Origin: Ilyonectria destructans
Taxonomy: Eukaryota; Ascomycota; Sordariomycetes; Hypocreales; Nectriaceae
DNA: 64,000 nt
Direction of reading: 5' to 3'
NCBI GenBank assembly: GCA_020740775.1
Contig: JAHEWK010000001.1
Coordinates: 6,882,001-6,946,000 of the forward strand
Under the pieces are notes generated by a model, which did not search any database, was not told the origin of the DNA, and saw only the letters and a list, made by a program, of their open reading frames with translations. The first letter of the stretch is position 1, and each line of letters begins with the position of its first letter. The position numbers and the translations under genes are program-made. This document shows positions 42,082 through 52,340 of this stretch, in pieces.

Positions 42082-45024
42082 ATGGACTTTTTGAAGAAAG
42101 CAAAGACTCAGGTCAAGGGCGCCGTTCAGGACGCCCAGGGGATGTATGGACAGTATAGACAGCAACAAAAGCAGCAGCCACAACAGCCACCACAAGGGAG
42201 CTATCACCAAGCCCCTCAAGGCAACTATCAGCCAACGCAGGGACATCAACAGCCTCATCAAGGCAATTATCAGCAAGCGCCACCACCAACACAGAGCTAT
42301 CCGCAACATCAACCACTGCAAGGATACCAGCAGCCAGTGCAAGGATATCAGCAACCGCAGCAAGGTCACCAACAACCACAGCAAGGACACCAGCAACCTC
42401 ATGCGGGATATCAGCAACAGCAGCAGAGCTATGCACCTCAAGGAGGCTATCAACAATCGCCACAGTCGCCTCAGCAGAGCTACCCGCCAAATACCAATAA
42501 TGGACAACCATCCTACTCCCCAGGTAGCTATCAAAACACCCAATACGGGAGCCATCCCCAGCAACAAGACGGTGGCTACCAGCAAACTCCAACATCTCAT
42601 GCACCTCCACCACCACCTCCGGCACAACACCCTCCCCAACAACCACCTCAACCTCATCCAAACCAGTCATCAGTCCATCGTAATGCACCGCAATCGGCCC
42701 CTCTGCCACCGCATCAACCCTTTAGCATGAACTCGCTGCATCAGGCACTCTCCGATGCCACTCACCAGCCCCCTCCAGCATTAGCAGTCTCGTACTCTCA
42801 GCCGCCCGTTCATCAACAACAGCCGTCACTAGCGAATCAAATGCCAACACTAGTGAACCATGATAGTCGACCAAATTTGCCTTCTGCTGTATCCTCTCCT
42901 CTACCGCCACCGGCTCCCGCAAATGCAGCTACGAATGTCGTGAGAGGTGCTCCTATTCCTCAGCCTACAAATCCGAGCTATCCTGCGCCTAGTCATGCTC
43001 AACCGCCATCGGTTTCTTTGCTAGCAGCAGTACAAAAATGCCCTCGGCATGAAGAAGCATCGGTCGACCTGATCCAGTTCTATATCCCTCAGCCTCACGT
43101 CCTTCAGCAAGTCCAGCCGGCTTTAGGAGCAGACAGCCTTTCCATGTGCGCTGCATGCTTTTCAACCTGCATTGCTCCTTATCCGAATCTTGCGAGTAAT
43201 TTTCAGCTTCGCAACAGGACCGAATCCCACCCAGATGCACCACAAGCCAGCTTCGAGAAGCTCACTTGCCATTTTGCCTTGCCCACTGTGCGACAGATCT
43301 TCTACCAGCAGTGTGTACGAAGTGGCACAGTCATGCCTCTCCTGCAATTCGAACAGTTCGCCGGTACTTTGCCGACCTGCGAAGGCACCCTCGTTGAGCA
43401 ACCTGTCGAGTACTACGAGTCAAACAGAGGCGATGGATTTGGATGTTGTAAGACATGCTTTGAGTTGTTCATTCGCAGCACTGCGTTTGAACGAGGTCTG
43501 GTACTGAAGATCCCAGACGGCAGTTGGCTTTGTGACATTGGGGCTCGGGGATACCTCTTTCGCGCGCTGATTGCTGATCTGGAAGATCAACGACCTGACT
43601 TCAATCGCTTTTCATCCAAGTCGAAGCAAAGGACCGCTCTTCCGTTCTGCCCTGGAAAGGGAAACCGGATTGTCCCAGAAGGTTCCAGCGGCCCTCATTT
43701 CACATTTGAACCTGTGGGTGGCAAGTCGGGCGTCTTGTGTCAGGCTTGCTACTGGGACAAAGTTCACGGAACGAGTATGGAGCCGTTCTTCAATGTCTAC
43801 ACCGAAATCGAAGAGCAATATTATGACACTGCGACATGCGATTTGGCAGGGATCGTCGAGACATTCGCCATGGAAGCCGCAATTCGAGCCGGAGATGATG
43901 AGGTCTGGCGACGTTGCCTCGTCGGGCGTGCGACTCTGCCGGCATGCAAAGGTGTCGAAGGCGTCGAAGAAGAAACACTCGACGGACAGGACGAGACGAA
44001 CAAATGGTACTGCTTTACTGAGCACCCCTCGATTGAGGTTTGTCCATTCTGCTATTGTGCCACCGCCGAGATCCTTGGAGCAGGCCATCTCTTCTCACCC
44101 ATAACGAGGCCTCTGCGCCCCGGAGTCCTCCGCATGTGCTTCCTGGCACAAGCTGAAGATCTAGACGCAGACGTGTCAGATGCGAGCAACTTTGAAAACA
44201 CGCTTGTGTGGCGTGGAACTATGCTCCGCAACTGGCTGCACCACGGTTACAACTGTCATGGCAACTTCTATGGCCTGAAGCATGTGGCAAAGGCCATTGC
44301 ATCTTGGCCTCCACCTTGCAATGCCGGTTTGCGCGCATTGAAGCCTGTCAATAAGCGGAAGTGGTATGGAAACAAGTTCTATGCCGTGGGCGACGAAGAT
44401 ATGACTGGAATTCGGTTGTGTGAAGAGTGCTTTGAACATTACGTCAAGGATACACCGTTGGAGTCGTTTGTCGGCGAGGACTTGACCGACCAAGTGTACG
44501 CGTCACTCCCAGACGGCTGCAGATGCTGTACGCAAACCAGACGAGCACGAGACGAGCTCAGCTCTGCATGCCAGAAAGGCGACTTCCTTCAGTTTTCAAA
44601 GTACTGGGCCGCAAGAAAAGACTGTCGAGAACGTTACGAAGCCATGAACGAGCAATGTAACCGGCAGACAGAAAAGCAGAAACAAGCGTTGGATGTGCTG
44701 AATATGCAGAACCAGATGGCCGCCATTAAGCTGATGCAAGGGCTGACAGCCAACACGAATGCAATCATCATGGGCATTGGCGGATCCGTAGCGGAGGCTG
44801 CATCCCCGGATTACGGGCAGAGATATGGCAACGCGGCGGTGGGCAACGGATACTTGACGGGAGCTGGTGCCAATGCTGCACAAGCTCGCATTGATGCAGC
44901 CGCGACATTGTCAAAGGGCATCAGTGTGGCCGACTTCCACTCTGCAGGTGATACTTGGCAGGACACCCAGCAACTACTCTTGCTGTCTAACGCCTTGCAA
45001 GCGGAGTGGGATGCTATTAAATGA
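42082..45024 (+). CDS. Large P/Q-rich, CxxC-rich protein of unknown function
   Basis: A single exon of 980 aa. It opens with a short amphipathic helix (MDFLKKAKTQVKGAVQ). Residues about 28-310 are low-complexity, built from Q, P, H, Y, G and S with repeated GYQQP/GHQQP units. The remaining 670 residues are ordered and rich in paired cysteines: CAACFSTC, CCKTCFELF, CQACYWDK, CPFCYC, CEECFEHY and CRCC, which suggests several zinc-binding knuckles of a type I cannot name. Near residues 860-910 there is a coiled-coil-like segment (NEQCNRQTEKQKQALDVLNMQ). There is no signal peptide and no TM segment. The disordered front may drive condensation or bind partners. This resembles uncharacterised proteins common in filamentous ascomycetes; the role is unknown. 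Confidence 0.85.
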   Translation: MDFLKKAKTQVKGAVQDAQGMYGQYRQQQKQQPQQPPQGSYHQAPQGNYQPTQGHQQPHQGNYQQAPPPTQSYPQHQPLQGYQQPVQGYQQPQQGHQQPQQGHQQPHAGYQQQQQSYAPQGGYQQSPQSPQQSYPPNTNNGQPSYSPGSYQNTQYGSHPQQQDGGYQQTPTSHAPPPPPPAQHPPQQPPQPHPNQSSVHRNAPQSAPLPPHQPFSMNSLHQALSDATHQPPPALAVSYSQPPVHQQQPSLANQMPTLVNHDSRPNLPSAVSSPLPPPAPANAATNVVRGAPIPQPTNPSYPAPSHAQPPSVSLLAAVQKCPRHEEASVDLIQFYIPQPHVLQQVQPALGADSLSMCAACFSTCIAPYPNLASNFQLRNRTESHPDAPQASFEKLTCHFALPTVRQIFYQQCVRSGTVMPLLQFEQFAGTLPTCEGTLVEQPVEYYESNRGDGFGCCKTCFELFIRSTAFERGLVLKIPDGSWLCDIGARGYLFRALIADLEDQRPDFNRFSSKSKQRTALPFCPGKGNRIVPEGSSGPHFTFEPVGGKSGVLCQACYWDKVHGTSMEPFFNVYTEIEEQYYDTATCDLAGIVETFAMEAAIRAGDDEVWRRCLVGRATLPACKGVEGVEEETLDGQDETNKWYCFTEHPSIEVCPFCYCATAEILGAGHLFSPITRPLRPGVLRMCFLAQAEDLDADVSDASNFENTLVWRGTMLRNWLHHGYNCHGNFYGLKHVAKAIASWPPPCNAGLRALKPVNKRKWYGNKFYAVGDEDMTGIRLCEECFEHYVKDTPLESFVGEDLTDQVYASLPDGCRCCTQTRRARDELSSACQKGDFLQFSKYWAARKDCRERYEAMNEQCNRQTEKQKQALDVLNMQNQMAAIKLMQGLTANTNAIIMGIGGSVAEAASPDYGQRYGNAAVGNGYLTGAGANAAQARIDAAATLSKGISVADFHSAGDTWQDTQQLLLLSNALQAEWDAIK

Positions 45025-45111
45025 GATTTCTTTATTGTTTAGGATAGAACCCAGTGATAGATGGAACTAGAATTGTGCATTGGCCGAATGCAGGACATAG
45101 GTACTTTTCCC

Positions 45112-46006
45112 TTAGAGCTCCATGGTGTCAATCGCTTCTTTGGCCTTATCCTTCCAGTCCTCCCTCCACCGAGTCAACGGTGGCCTCCCTTCTACCATGT
45201 CGCCTGCAGTCCATAGCATTCGCTTCCTGTCCAGTGCTTCCGTCACGTCGTTGTCAGGGCATATCACCCAGAATTGCCCCTCCTGCATCTTCTTCTCGAG
45301 ATATTCGACTACTTGGTCTGGCCACCAGGCACCATCTGGCTTCGTCTTGCCTGCGTTGGGCGCATTGCCGGTCATTCCTGTGAATGTCCACCCTGGGACG
45401 AGCAGATGGACCGATACGTTCCTGTCTCGCAGGTCCCAGCTGAGATGTTCGGCAATTGACTTGACCGCAGCCTTTGAGGCGTTGTATGCCGGATTCCCTG
45501 GCGGATTCGTGATGCCCTGCTTCGATCCTGTGATGACAATGGAGGAAGCATTGCCATCGGAAGCGGCCCGCTCAACCAATGGCAAAAAGGCGGCGATGCC
45601 ATTGACAACGCCCATTATATTGACGTTAAAAGTGTCTTGAAATGCGGATGCATCATCCCACGATGCCTTCCGGCCCATACCGGCATTGAGAGCCAGGAGA
45701 TTGACTCTCGCTATGTATCTAGTTAAATGCCAGGTCGCGTCATGGGGAATGGGTAGACTTGCCGTCGAACTTCTCGTTCACCGTTTTCCTGAGAGCTTCC
45801 CAGCCCTCCTTCTGCGCGACGTCCATCTTGAACGGAGTTACATCTGCGCCCAAGGTTTTGGTGGCGGCTTCGAGGGCATTGTTGTCCCGATCGGCGATAA
45901 TAACGCGCATGCCGTAGCCCTGGCATTTCTTTGCGAGGGAGAATCCAATCCCCGAAGCTCCGCCTGTGATAATGGCCACGCCGCCTGCGGTGAATGGTGC
46001 AGCCAT
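45112..46006 (-). CDS. Short-chain dehydrogenase/reductase
   Basis: Two exons, 46006-45763 and 45710-45112, give 280 aa. The 52-nt intron uses a GC donor (GACG|GCAAGT) and a TAG acceptor. An ATG 39 codons further upstream is open but unlike the family. The cofactor motif TGGASGIG is at residues 14-21, ADRD ends strand beta-2 and LNAG is at about 89-92. The catalytic tetrad is complete: N112, S144, Y157 and K161 (YNASK). This is a classical SDR using NAD(P)H to interconvert an alcohol and a ketone or aldehyde. It lies 316 bases downstream of the Baeyer-Villiger monooxygenase on the same strand. An alcohol dehydrogenase making the ketone that the monooxygenase then oxidises is a well-known pairing, so a shared pathway is likely. 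Confidence 0.92.
45711..45762 (-). other. GC-AG intron in the SDR gene
   Basis: A 52-nt intron with GCAAGT donor. Removing it joins the two SDR halves in phase; no GT donor nearby does so. It is the second GC-AG intron in this window. Confidence 0.75.
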
Positions 46007-46322
46007 CTTGGTTACTTGGTGTGTCGCTTGGTGTATGAATTGGCTAAATTGGGCGATATTCACTGGATTATCCGATATAGACAAGATGAGGGATATGACG
46101 GTCTGCGAAGTGACGATGGTCAACCGGGACGATCACCATTTTTAAACACTGCACTTCATCGGAGATAAGCCTTATCTGCGGATGACTGGGGATTGAGGTC
46201 ATATCTGCCTTCTCCGCACACGCTGATAAATCACAGCCCACTTCACATGAGAGGCAGAGCAATTACGAAACAAAACATTTCAATTGGGAATTGATAGCTA
46301 TCATCTAACTATAAACATAAGC

Positions 46323-47980
46323 CTAGTAGGTCACGAACGATTTCAGCCCTGTGTTGAGAGCGTTGTCAATGTGCTTTCTGTACTCGACTAGGCCACCGAG
46401 GAAGTTGAGCATTTCTGGCAACTGTTAGCAATAAATACCTAGTCTATGAGAGTGTTTAACATACCTTTTGGCTTCCCAGGAATGTTTGTGCCCATGTACT
46501 CTGACTTTGTCTCCGGGAGCAATGTCATATCGCCGATTTGATTGACGAGTTCTCGCCATGCCTGCTCAGATTCAGTCTTCGCGTCGATGTGTGTCCAGCC
46601 CTGGTCTCGAAGACGGATGATTGTGTTTACAATCCAGTCTCCCTGGACTTCGGCGCAGGTAGGGCCGTTGCAGAATGATGTGGGACCTTGGGGGCCGTAT
46701 AAGAACATCATGTTCGGAAACCCTGATGTCATCATCCCGAGTTGGGTATAGGTTCCATCCTTCCACTTCTGCTTCAAAGGCAATCCATCTACTCCTTTAA
46801 TGTCGATGGACAAGATACCGCCCGTGACTGAGTCGAAGCCGGTAGCAAGGATGAGAACGTCCAATGGACGCAGTTTGCCGTCAGCCGTGACAACTCCGTC
46901 GGGGACCACTTCAGCGATAGGGTTGGCTTTGGCATCGACCAGGTCGACATTGTCTTGGTTGTAAACCTCGTAGTACCGTTGCTCAAGGGTCGCTCGCTTT
47001 GTGCCGAAGTAATAGGGGGGCTGCTCGGGTGCTAGCATCTTGGCCTTTGCAAGGTCGTGAATGCGAGGGAGTGTCTTCTTGCGCCAGAACTCATAGGCGT
47101 ATTTGTTGGCAGTCTTGTCCTTGATGACATCCTGGTAAGTGGCCAGCCAAAACGAGAGTCCTCCCTTAGTCCAGATTTTCTCAAAAAAGGCCTCGCGTTC
47201 GTCGTTCGAGGCTGTGGCAGCCGAACCAGGGTTAAACTCGGCGTCAAGACCGGCAAACATGATCTTGCGGCGCTCAAACAGCTTTGAATATTCATCCTTG
47301 ATCTGGTCCTTTTCCAGGAGCGAAGTCTGGCGCATCGGAAGAGCATAAGTTGGGCTCCGCTGGAAGACGGTCATCTGCCCAACATCGGGCGCCACATCCT
47401 GAATCACCTGCAGACCGCTTGAGCCATTGCCAACAACGCCGACGCGTTTGTTCTTGAAGTCGATATCGCCCTGGGGCCACTTGGAGGTATGGCAGCATAC
47501 GCCAGCGAAGGTGTCAAGGCCCTTGAATGCCGGGATGTATGGTTTGGCGGCAAAACCGGTGCAAAGAATGAAGTGTCGAGCGGTGCGATTGACGCCGGAA
47601 CTATCCACCACGTTCCAGTAACTGCCAGCGCCGTCGAACTCTGCGGCTACCACTTGAGTGCTGAAAAGAATGTCTTTCTTTAAGTGCAGCTTCGACTCAA
47701 CGTGGTTGAAGTATCGACGAATTTCATCGCGGCCCGGGTACTTCTGTGACCAAGTCCAATCCTGCCAGAGGTTTTGATCGGAGAATTCATACAGCGGCAC
47801 AGGAGTGTCCACACGAGCGCCCCTGTAGCAGTTCCAATACCAGACGCCGCCAAGATCCGCAGCGTCGTCGATGACTAGACACTTGAAGCCTGCTGCTCGG
47901 AGCTTTTGCAAGACGTAGCATCCGCCAAACCCGCTGCCGACGACAATGGCATCATATTCGGGATTGATTGCAGAACCCAT
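46323..47980 (-). CDS. Baeyer-Villiger flavin monooxygenase
   Basis: Two exons, 47980-46465 and 46414-46323, with a 50-nt intron, give 535 aa. Splicing replaces an early stop with the family's usual tail (GKPKEMLNFLGGLVEYRK). An ATG at 48052 would add 24 residues of S/T-rich sequence. The FAD-binding GxGxxG is at residues 15-20 (GSGFGG), the NADPH-binding GNGSSG at about 184-189, and the Baeyer-Villiger fingerprint FxGxxxHxxxWP at 158-169 (FAGVCCHTSKWP). The enzyme inserts one oxygen atom next to a ketone, making an ester or lactone, using NADPH and O2. It is in line with the SDR and divergent from the SnoaL-like gene, which shares its promoter region. Confidence 0.95.
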
Positions 47981-48464
47981 GTTGTAGTTGGAAGTTGTAT
48001 CTTGTGTAGTTGTTCTTGGCGTTGTGTGTGAAGTGCTGAATTGGATTGGCAAACTAGGTGTTGCTTCTTGGCTATATTATATTTACGACTAACACACGGA
48101 AGCCTGTGACCAAACCCTCCGCACTAATACCGGACTCTTTCATATTGCTTAACTGCCCCTATTGACATGATTTCTGTGAATTAGGAGTTCGTGGCAATGA
48201 ATACATTCGCCCCGGGGTATTTGGTTGCGGCGGTCCAATTGGAGCCTGTTGTTCCGGTTCCATAGCTAGTGCAATAGACGAACACGGACAAATAATAGCC
48301 GCTCGCATTAATAAAACACTCCGCGAGTGCTTGATCAGTTATATAAGCAACGATGTTGGTCGTATAGTTTTCGGTCTCCTTCAATTTAAAATCTCTTTGC
48401 TTATCCTCTTATCCATCTCAAACTACTGTACCAAGTCATCAATTACCTCCACTCAGACGCAAAA
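47981..48464. promoter_or_regulatory. Divergent promoter between BVMO and SnoaL-like genes
   Basis: A 484-bp spacer between opposite starts, suggesting that the two genes are switched together. No specific binding site was identified. Confidence 0.4.
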
Positions 48465-49143
48465 ATGGATCAGAATGGTTTCGTCAAAGACGCGGTTGGT
48501 ACCAAACGGCAATTATTCCGCGCATTGCTAAAATTTGAGGACTAGGCAGAATACAGCGATGTTAAGAACCAGTTCAAATTCTTGCGTATGCCAGAGAGCA
48601 AGGTAAGAAATGCACGTTTGTTTTTGAGCAACTCCTACTCATCTGTCTGAAAAGTGTCACAATCCCGACCTTGCCAAAGAAGAGCAGGAAGTCATGGATC
48701 AGCTCTACCGTGGCTGGTTACACTATTGGAATCACGAGTCTCGAGAGGACTATGCCCATGGCATGAACGGAGCTCGTCGCTTCTATGACTTTGATGAGAT
48801 GCTCAGCTACGACATGTTTGGAAACACCATTCGAGGTAGCTTCAAGGAGCACTTTGACAGTATCTTCCCATACTGGAATGACGGAAACATGGACTACAAG
48901 GACATCGAGGTCACTGCCCTGTCCAAGGAATACGCCTTCTCAACTATGATTCAGCACACATGGGGCACTGCTGGTGGAGTTCCATTTGATACCGCATTTC
49001 GACGGACGGGAATTGCTAGAAAAAACAAGGATGGACAATGGAAGTGGATCCATGAGCACCTAAGCTTCCCGACTGATATGAAGACACAGAAAGCAGATTT
49101 TACAGCTTCTCTGGATCCCCTGTCTGCAACAAAGCTCACCTGA
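48465..49143 (+). CDS. SnoaL/NTF2-like small protein
   Basis: Three exons, modelled as 48465-48498, 48550-48602 and 48655-49143, give 191 aa. The first intron has two equivalent placements four bases apart (donor GTACCA or GTTGGT), changing one residue; the second (GTAAGA...AAAG) is clear. The protein has the cone-shaped NTF2 pattern: helical front (LYRGWLHYWNHESREDYAHG), a central YDMFGNTIRG and FPYWNDGNMDYKDIEV, and a final strand pair with RRTGIARKNKDGQWKWIHEHLSFP, as in SnoaL_3-type proteins. These can act as isomerases, cyclases or hydratases, or be non-catalytic. It is divergent from the Baeyer-Villiger monooxygenase, so it probably acts in the same pathway. Confidence 0.85.
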
Positions 49144-49627
49144 GAATTTGATCAGGTTAGGGTAGCCTTGGTACAATTAACTCAATATCGACCATGCCTT
49201 GAGAATGACTGGCACTATTTTGCACTATTTTAGCAGCCTCTTTCAAGACATTACGTCTGTGTATAATTAAATTTGTTCGTTGGAAATTTCTCGTCCCAAA
49301 TTGTAGAAGTAGTCGAGGGATTTCTCATCATGCCGAGATATTTATGACTCCGAGTCGCTATAGCTAATTTTCCTTCATCCGGATGTGGTCGGTCATATCC
49401 GGATGGTATACAGGCATTACAAAGCCTACCTACGTGCATGATCCAGGCTCTTATCGGAATTAATACGGCAGTGAAGGTTGGGCTACAATATCGCCTTCGC
49501 AAATATTGGCTCAGGGCCAGCATTGGACCTTGTAGAGAAAGTAGATTTAGGTGAGCGAATGTTGCCAACGAAAGAAAAGCTGATTGTCAAGCTTTGTATT
49601 TAGCTTCTATCTGCTTGTTGACTTGAT
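49144..49627. other. Convergent intergenic spacer
   Basis: Lies between the ends of the SnoaL-like and ABM-like genes. An antisense frame of 105 codons at 49251-49568 has no homology. Nothing else was seen. Confidence 0.45.
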
Positions 49628-50452
49628 TCAAATAGCACCGTACTTGGAAATCTTGTCGATGTGGCCATTGAACGCCTGAGATCTGTGTATCGATGTCTTA
49701 ACAACAAAGTCCCCACCAGGTGCAAGATGTGACCCTATAATAGTTGAATAAATCTCAGAAGCCTTGAAATGAACAAAATCATTTTCTGTCCGCGTCCTGT
49801 TGTTGTCCCGTTAGCCCTATTGTTCATACTGCAGACTGGTGGTTTACTGACCTGATCCATAAAGTTGCCAGCGTCAAATCATTGCATTCACGCAACACAG
49901 AGCAGCTTTGGACCCCATTCTTCAGAGTTAGTTGCTTGGCTGATGCGGAGACAGCTCCTAGACAACCGATCACCGCTTCCCTAGCTGCACGGTCTTTGGC
50001 CCAAAAGTGCAGTACCGCGACAAAACTGGTTTTGGAATCCCTTGCATCATCGTCAGGCCGGGAAAGAAATCCACCGACGAGGTCATAGTGGTGAAGGTCA
50101 TAGTCTTCCTTCAGTAGCTTGTCCTCGTCCACTTTTGACATCTCCTCACGGAACGTGTCGGTGGACTGGTGTCCTAGAAAGAAGCCGACGGCATGGCTGT
50201 AACCTTCCAATCCCCAAAGAGTATCTGGTTCTCCATCCAAGTCTTGCCCCCAGTAATAGGAACTGCCATGCAGCTCAGTACCAGAGACACCACACAAGCC
50301 CACAAGCCTTTCAGTCCACTATGTGGAGCCACATGTTAGAAATGATATCGCGTCAAACGATTCGCACTCATGATTTTACTTACTTTTTGGAAAGAGCCTT
50401 CCGAGCCGACGACTCGGGCAATAACGTAAAATGGAGGGGTTGAGACAGCCAT
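49628..50452 (-). CDS. Dimeric alpha/beta-barrel (ABM-like) protein
   Basis: Three exons on the minus strand (50452-50384, 50318-49852, 49796-49628) give 234 aa. Introns are 65 nt (GTAAGT) and 55 nt (GTCAGT). The front FYVIARVVGSEGSFQKWTERL and the segment SYYWGQDLDGEPDTLWGLEGYSHAVGFFLGH resemble proteins with two copies of the antibiotic-biosynthesis-monooxygenase fold. A second half follows: SFVAVLHFWAKDRAAREAV, then GVQSCSVLRE and LATLWIRTRTENDFVHFKAS. Some ABM proteins are cofactor-free oxygenases of quinol-like compounds; others are only binding proteins. The spliced tail ends HIDKISKYGAI. Its place among redox enzymes supports a tailoring or degradation role. Family call moderate. Confidence 0.75.
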
Positions 50453-51203
50453 TTTGGAGTTCATACTCAAAGCTTGACTAAACCTTGAGCGCTGGGCATA
50501 GAAATGTGGACAATAAAATGGTAATAGTTTAGTGGAATTACTTGTTATTAATACCTAGGAATAGCACGAACACGGTGTATTTATCGGATGGATATCGGCT
50601 GAAGGATAAAAGCGCCGGGCAAATAGCGGGGCAATTATTATGGCAGAGGGCGGATTGATTCCCATAGTGTTACTGCTTCATAATCACGCCTGTGCAGGAT
50701 AAACAGGTACAGTTGGCAACAAATCCTCCTGCCACATCAAATCCCAGGAAAATAAGCAGTGTTAGGTGTTACTTTTCAAATTGAAAGTGATGCCAAGAGT
50801 GTTTGAATACTATTGCAATTGGGACAGGATGTATGTGTTACCCCGCCTTTTCGTGCGACATTTTGCATCTTCGCTTGATCACTCCAAAGTTAGAGCAGGA
50901 GTGACGAAACGAAACAAATAGAATAATGGAACTTAATCTAGCTAGAATTTATGGAGATTGGCGTAAATGTGACCGAATATACTCTCTATATATCATAGAG
51001 ACACAGACGAGATAACAATCTCAAACCTTTTAGTTTTATATCACAGGATACTGCTAGAGTAGAAATATCATTTCCTAAATAAAGCCAAAGCTGACTTCTA
51101 ATAGGAGATTGTTTCTAAATGCAACTTCATCTTATATAAAGGTAGTAGGCCATCAGTATCGCAATGAACAGCTCCATCCAACTAGACAATTTTTGCTCTC
51201 GTA
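50453..51203. other. Intergenic, no gene seen
   Basis: A spacer between two minus-strand genes, the promoter side of the ABM-like gene. AT-rich around 50.9-51.1 kb. No repeat was recognised. Confidence 0.45.
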
Positions 51204-52340
51204 TTAGCTCTCTTTGTTTCCAAACCCAATTTCTTGCTGATCCTTAATGAAGTCTTTAGTACTTCCTTCATAGCTCATCCGATGCTGCTCGGCAACAAAA
51301 TCCCTCACGCTTATGGGGACGTGTTTCGATGTAGCTCCAGCATCATTTGTATCTCTGCATCCAGGAAGACAGTCAAACACAAAATCCATATTACCACCAA
51401 AGAAAAATGGGATCGAGTAACGATCTTTTCCGGGAACATTGATGACGCGGTGGATGTTAGATGTGTACCGACTGTTTGACCAGCGCATCATCAAATTTCC
51501 AAGGTTCACAACGTAAGCCCCGGGTATGGGTTTGACCTGCTGAAGATTAGATTTCGATATCACACTTGCTTGAAGGGGGTAATACATCAATCCATTCACC
51601 TGTGGCCATGTCCTGTACCTGGAGTCCCCCAACTTCGTCTTGCAGAAGCAGAGTAACACACCCGAAGTCTCGATGGGCACCAATACCTCTTTCATTTTCG
51701 TTTACACCAGAGGAAGGTGGATAGTGGAGTAAACGAAGGACTGCATGTGCGTCTGCGTTAAACGGGTGGAAATAGTCGTTGCTAAGCCCTAAACCTAGTC
51801 CGAGAATCTCAAGGACAACCGTCGCAAGGCTATTGTCCTGATAAGTAGGCATTGATAAAATATGCACCATGGTTGACGTACTTGAACATCTGGTCAAAAT
51901 ATTCGTCACAGACGGCCTTGAAGTTTTCACCCAGCGCCTCCGGCATTAGATTCTTATCTTTGCACAGAACGAAGCTTTCCTTGGTATCCGATGCGGCAAC
52001 TTCGAATCTTTGCACGCCAGGTCCCTCGTACCCCCGATACGGGGAGCCCGCCACTTTTTGTACCTTGAGCTTCTCGGCTTTTGGAAGTGCGAAGAGGTTC
52101 TTGGTAGCATTTAAAATGCCTTGCTGAAGCTCGGATGGGATTCCATGATTGATTATTTGGAAAAAGCCTTTGTCCTTGCAAGCTGCCTGGACATCTTGAA
52201 CTAATTGTTCTCGATCTTTCGTGTTGACATTTCCAAATGCTGCATTAGTATTAGCCACGTGTCTCCTGGATAATACTTCGGTATGACGTACCAGAGAAAT
52301 CCAATACTGGAAGAGCCTGATTCGTATTTGCAGAAACCAT
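51204..52340 (-). CDS. 2-oxoglutarate/Fe(II)-dependent dioxygenase (isopenicillin-N-synthase-like)
   Basis: Four exons on the minus strand: 52340-52292, 52239-51882, 51829-51586 and 51536-51204, giving 327 aa. Introns are 52, 52 and 49 nt. The second acceptor (CAATAG) was chosen because it gives DQMF-NLATVVLEILG without an insertion and matches the other intron lengths. The DIOX_N region carries GFFQIINHGIP. The iron ligands are H188 and D190 (AHRDFG) and H246 (IHRV), and the 2-oxoglutarate-binding R256-x-S258 is present (DRYSIPFF). All key residues are in place. Such enzymes hydroxylate, desaturate or demethylate small molecules using O2 and 2-oxoglutarate. It lies beside other oxygenases, so a shared pathway is plausible. 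Confidence 0.93.

Noticed and set aside
42076..42709. Antisense frames of 193 and 198 codons opposite the P/Q-rich gene
   Set aside because: They arise from CAG/CAA/CCA repeats read backwards (L/W/R-rich); no homology.
51838..51881. Alternative 44-nt second intron of the dioxygenase
   Set aside because: The ATCAG acceptor breaks the frame with the GTACGT donor; the CAATAG acceptor nine bases on keeps it and fits the family alignment.
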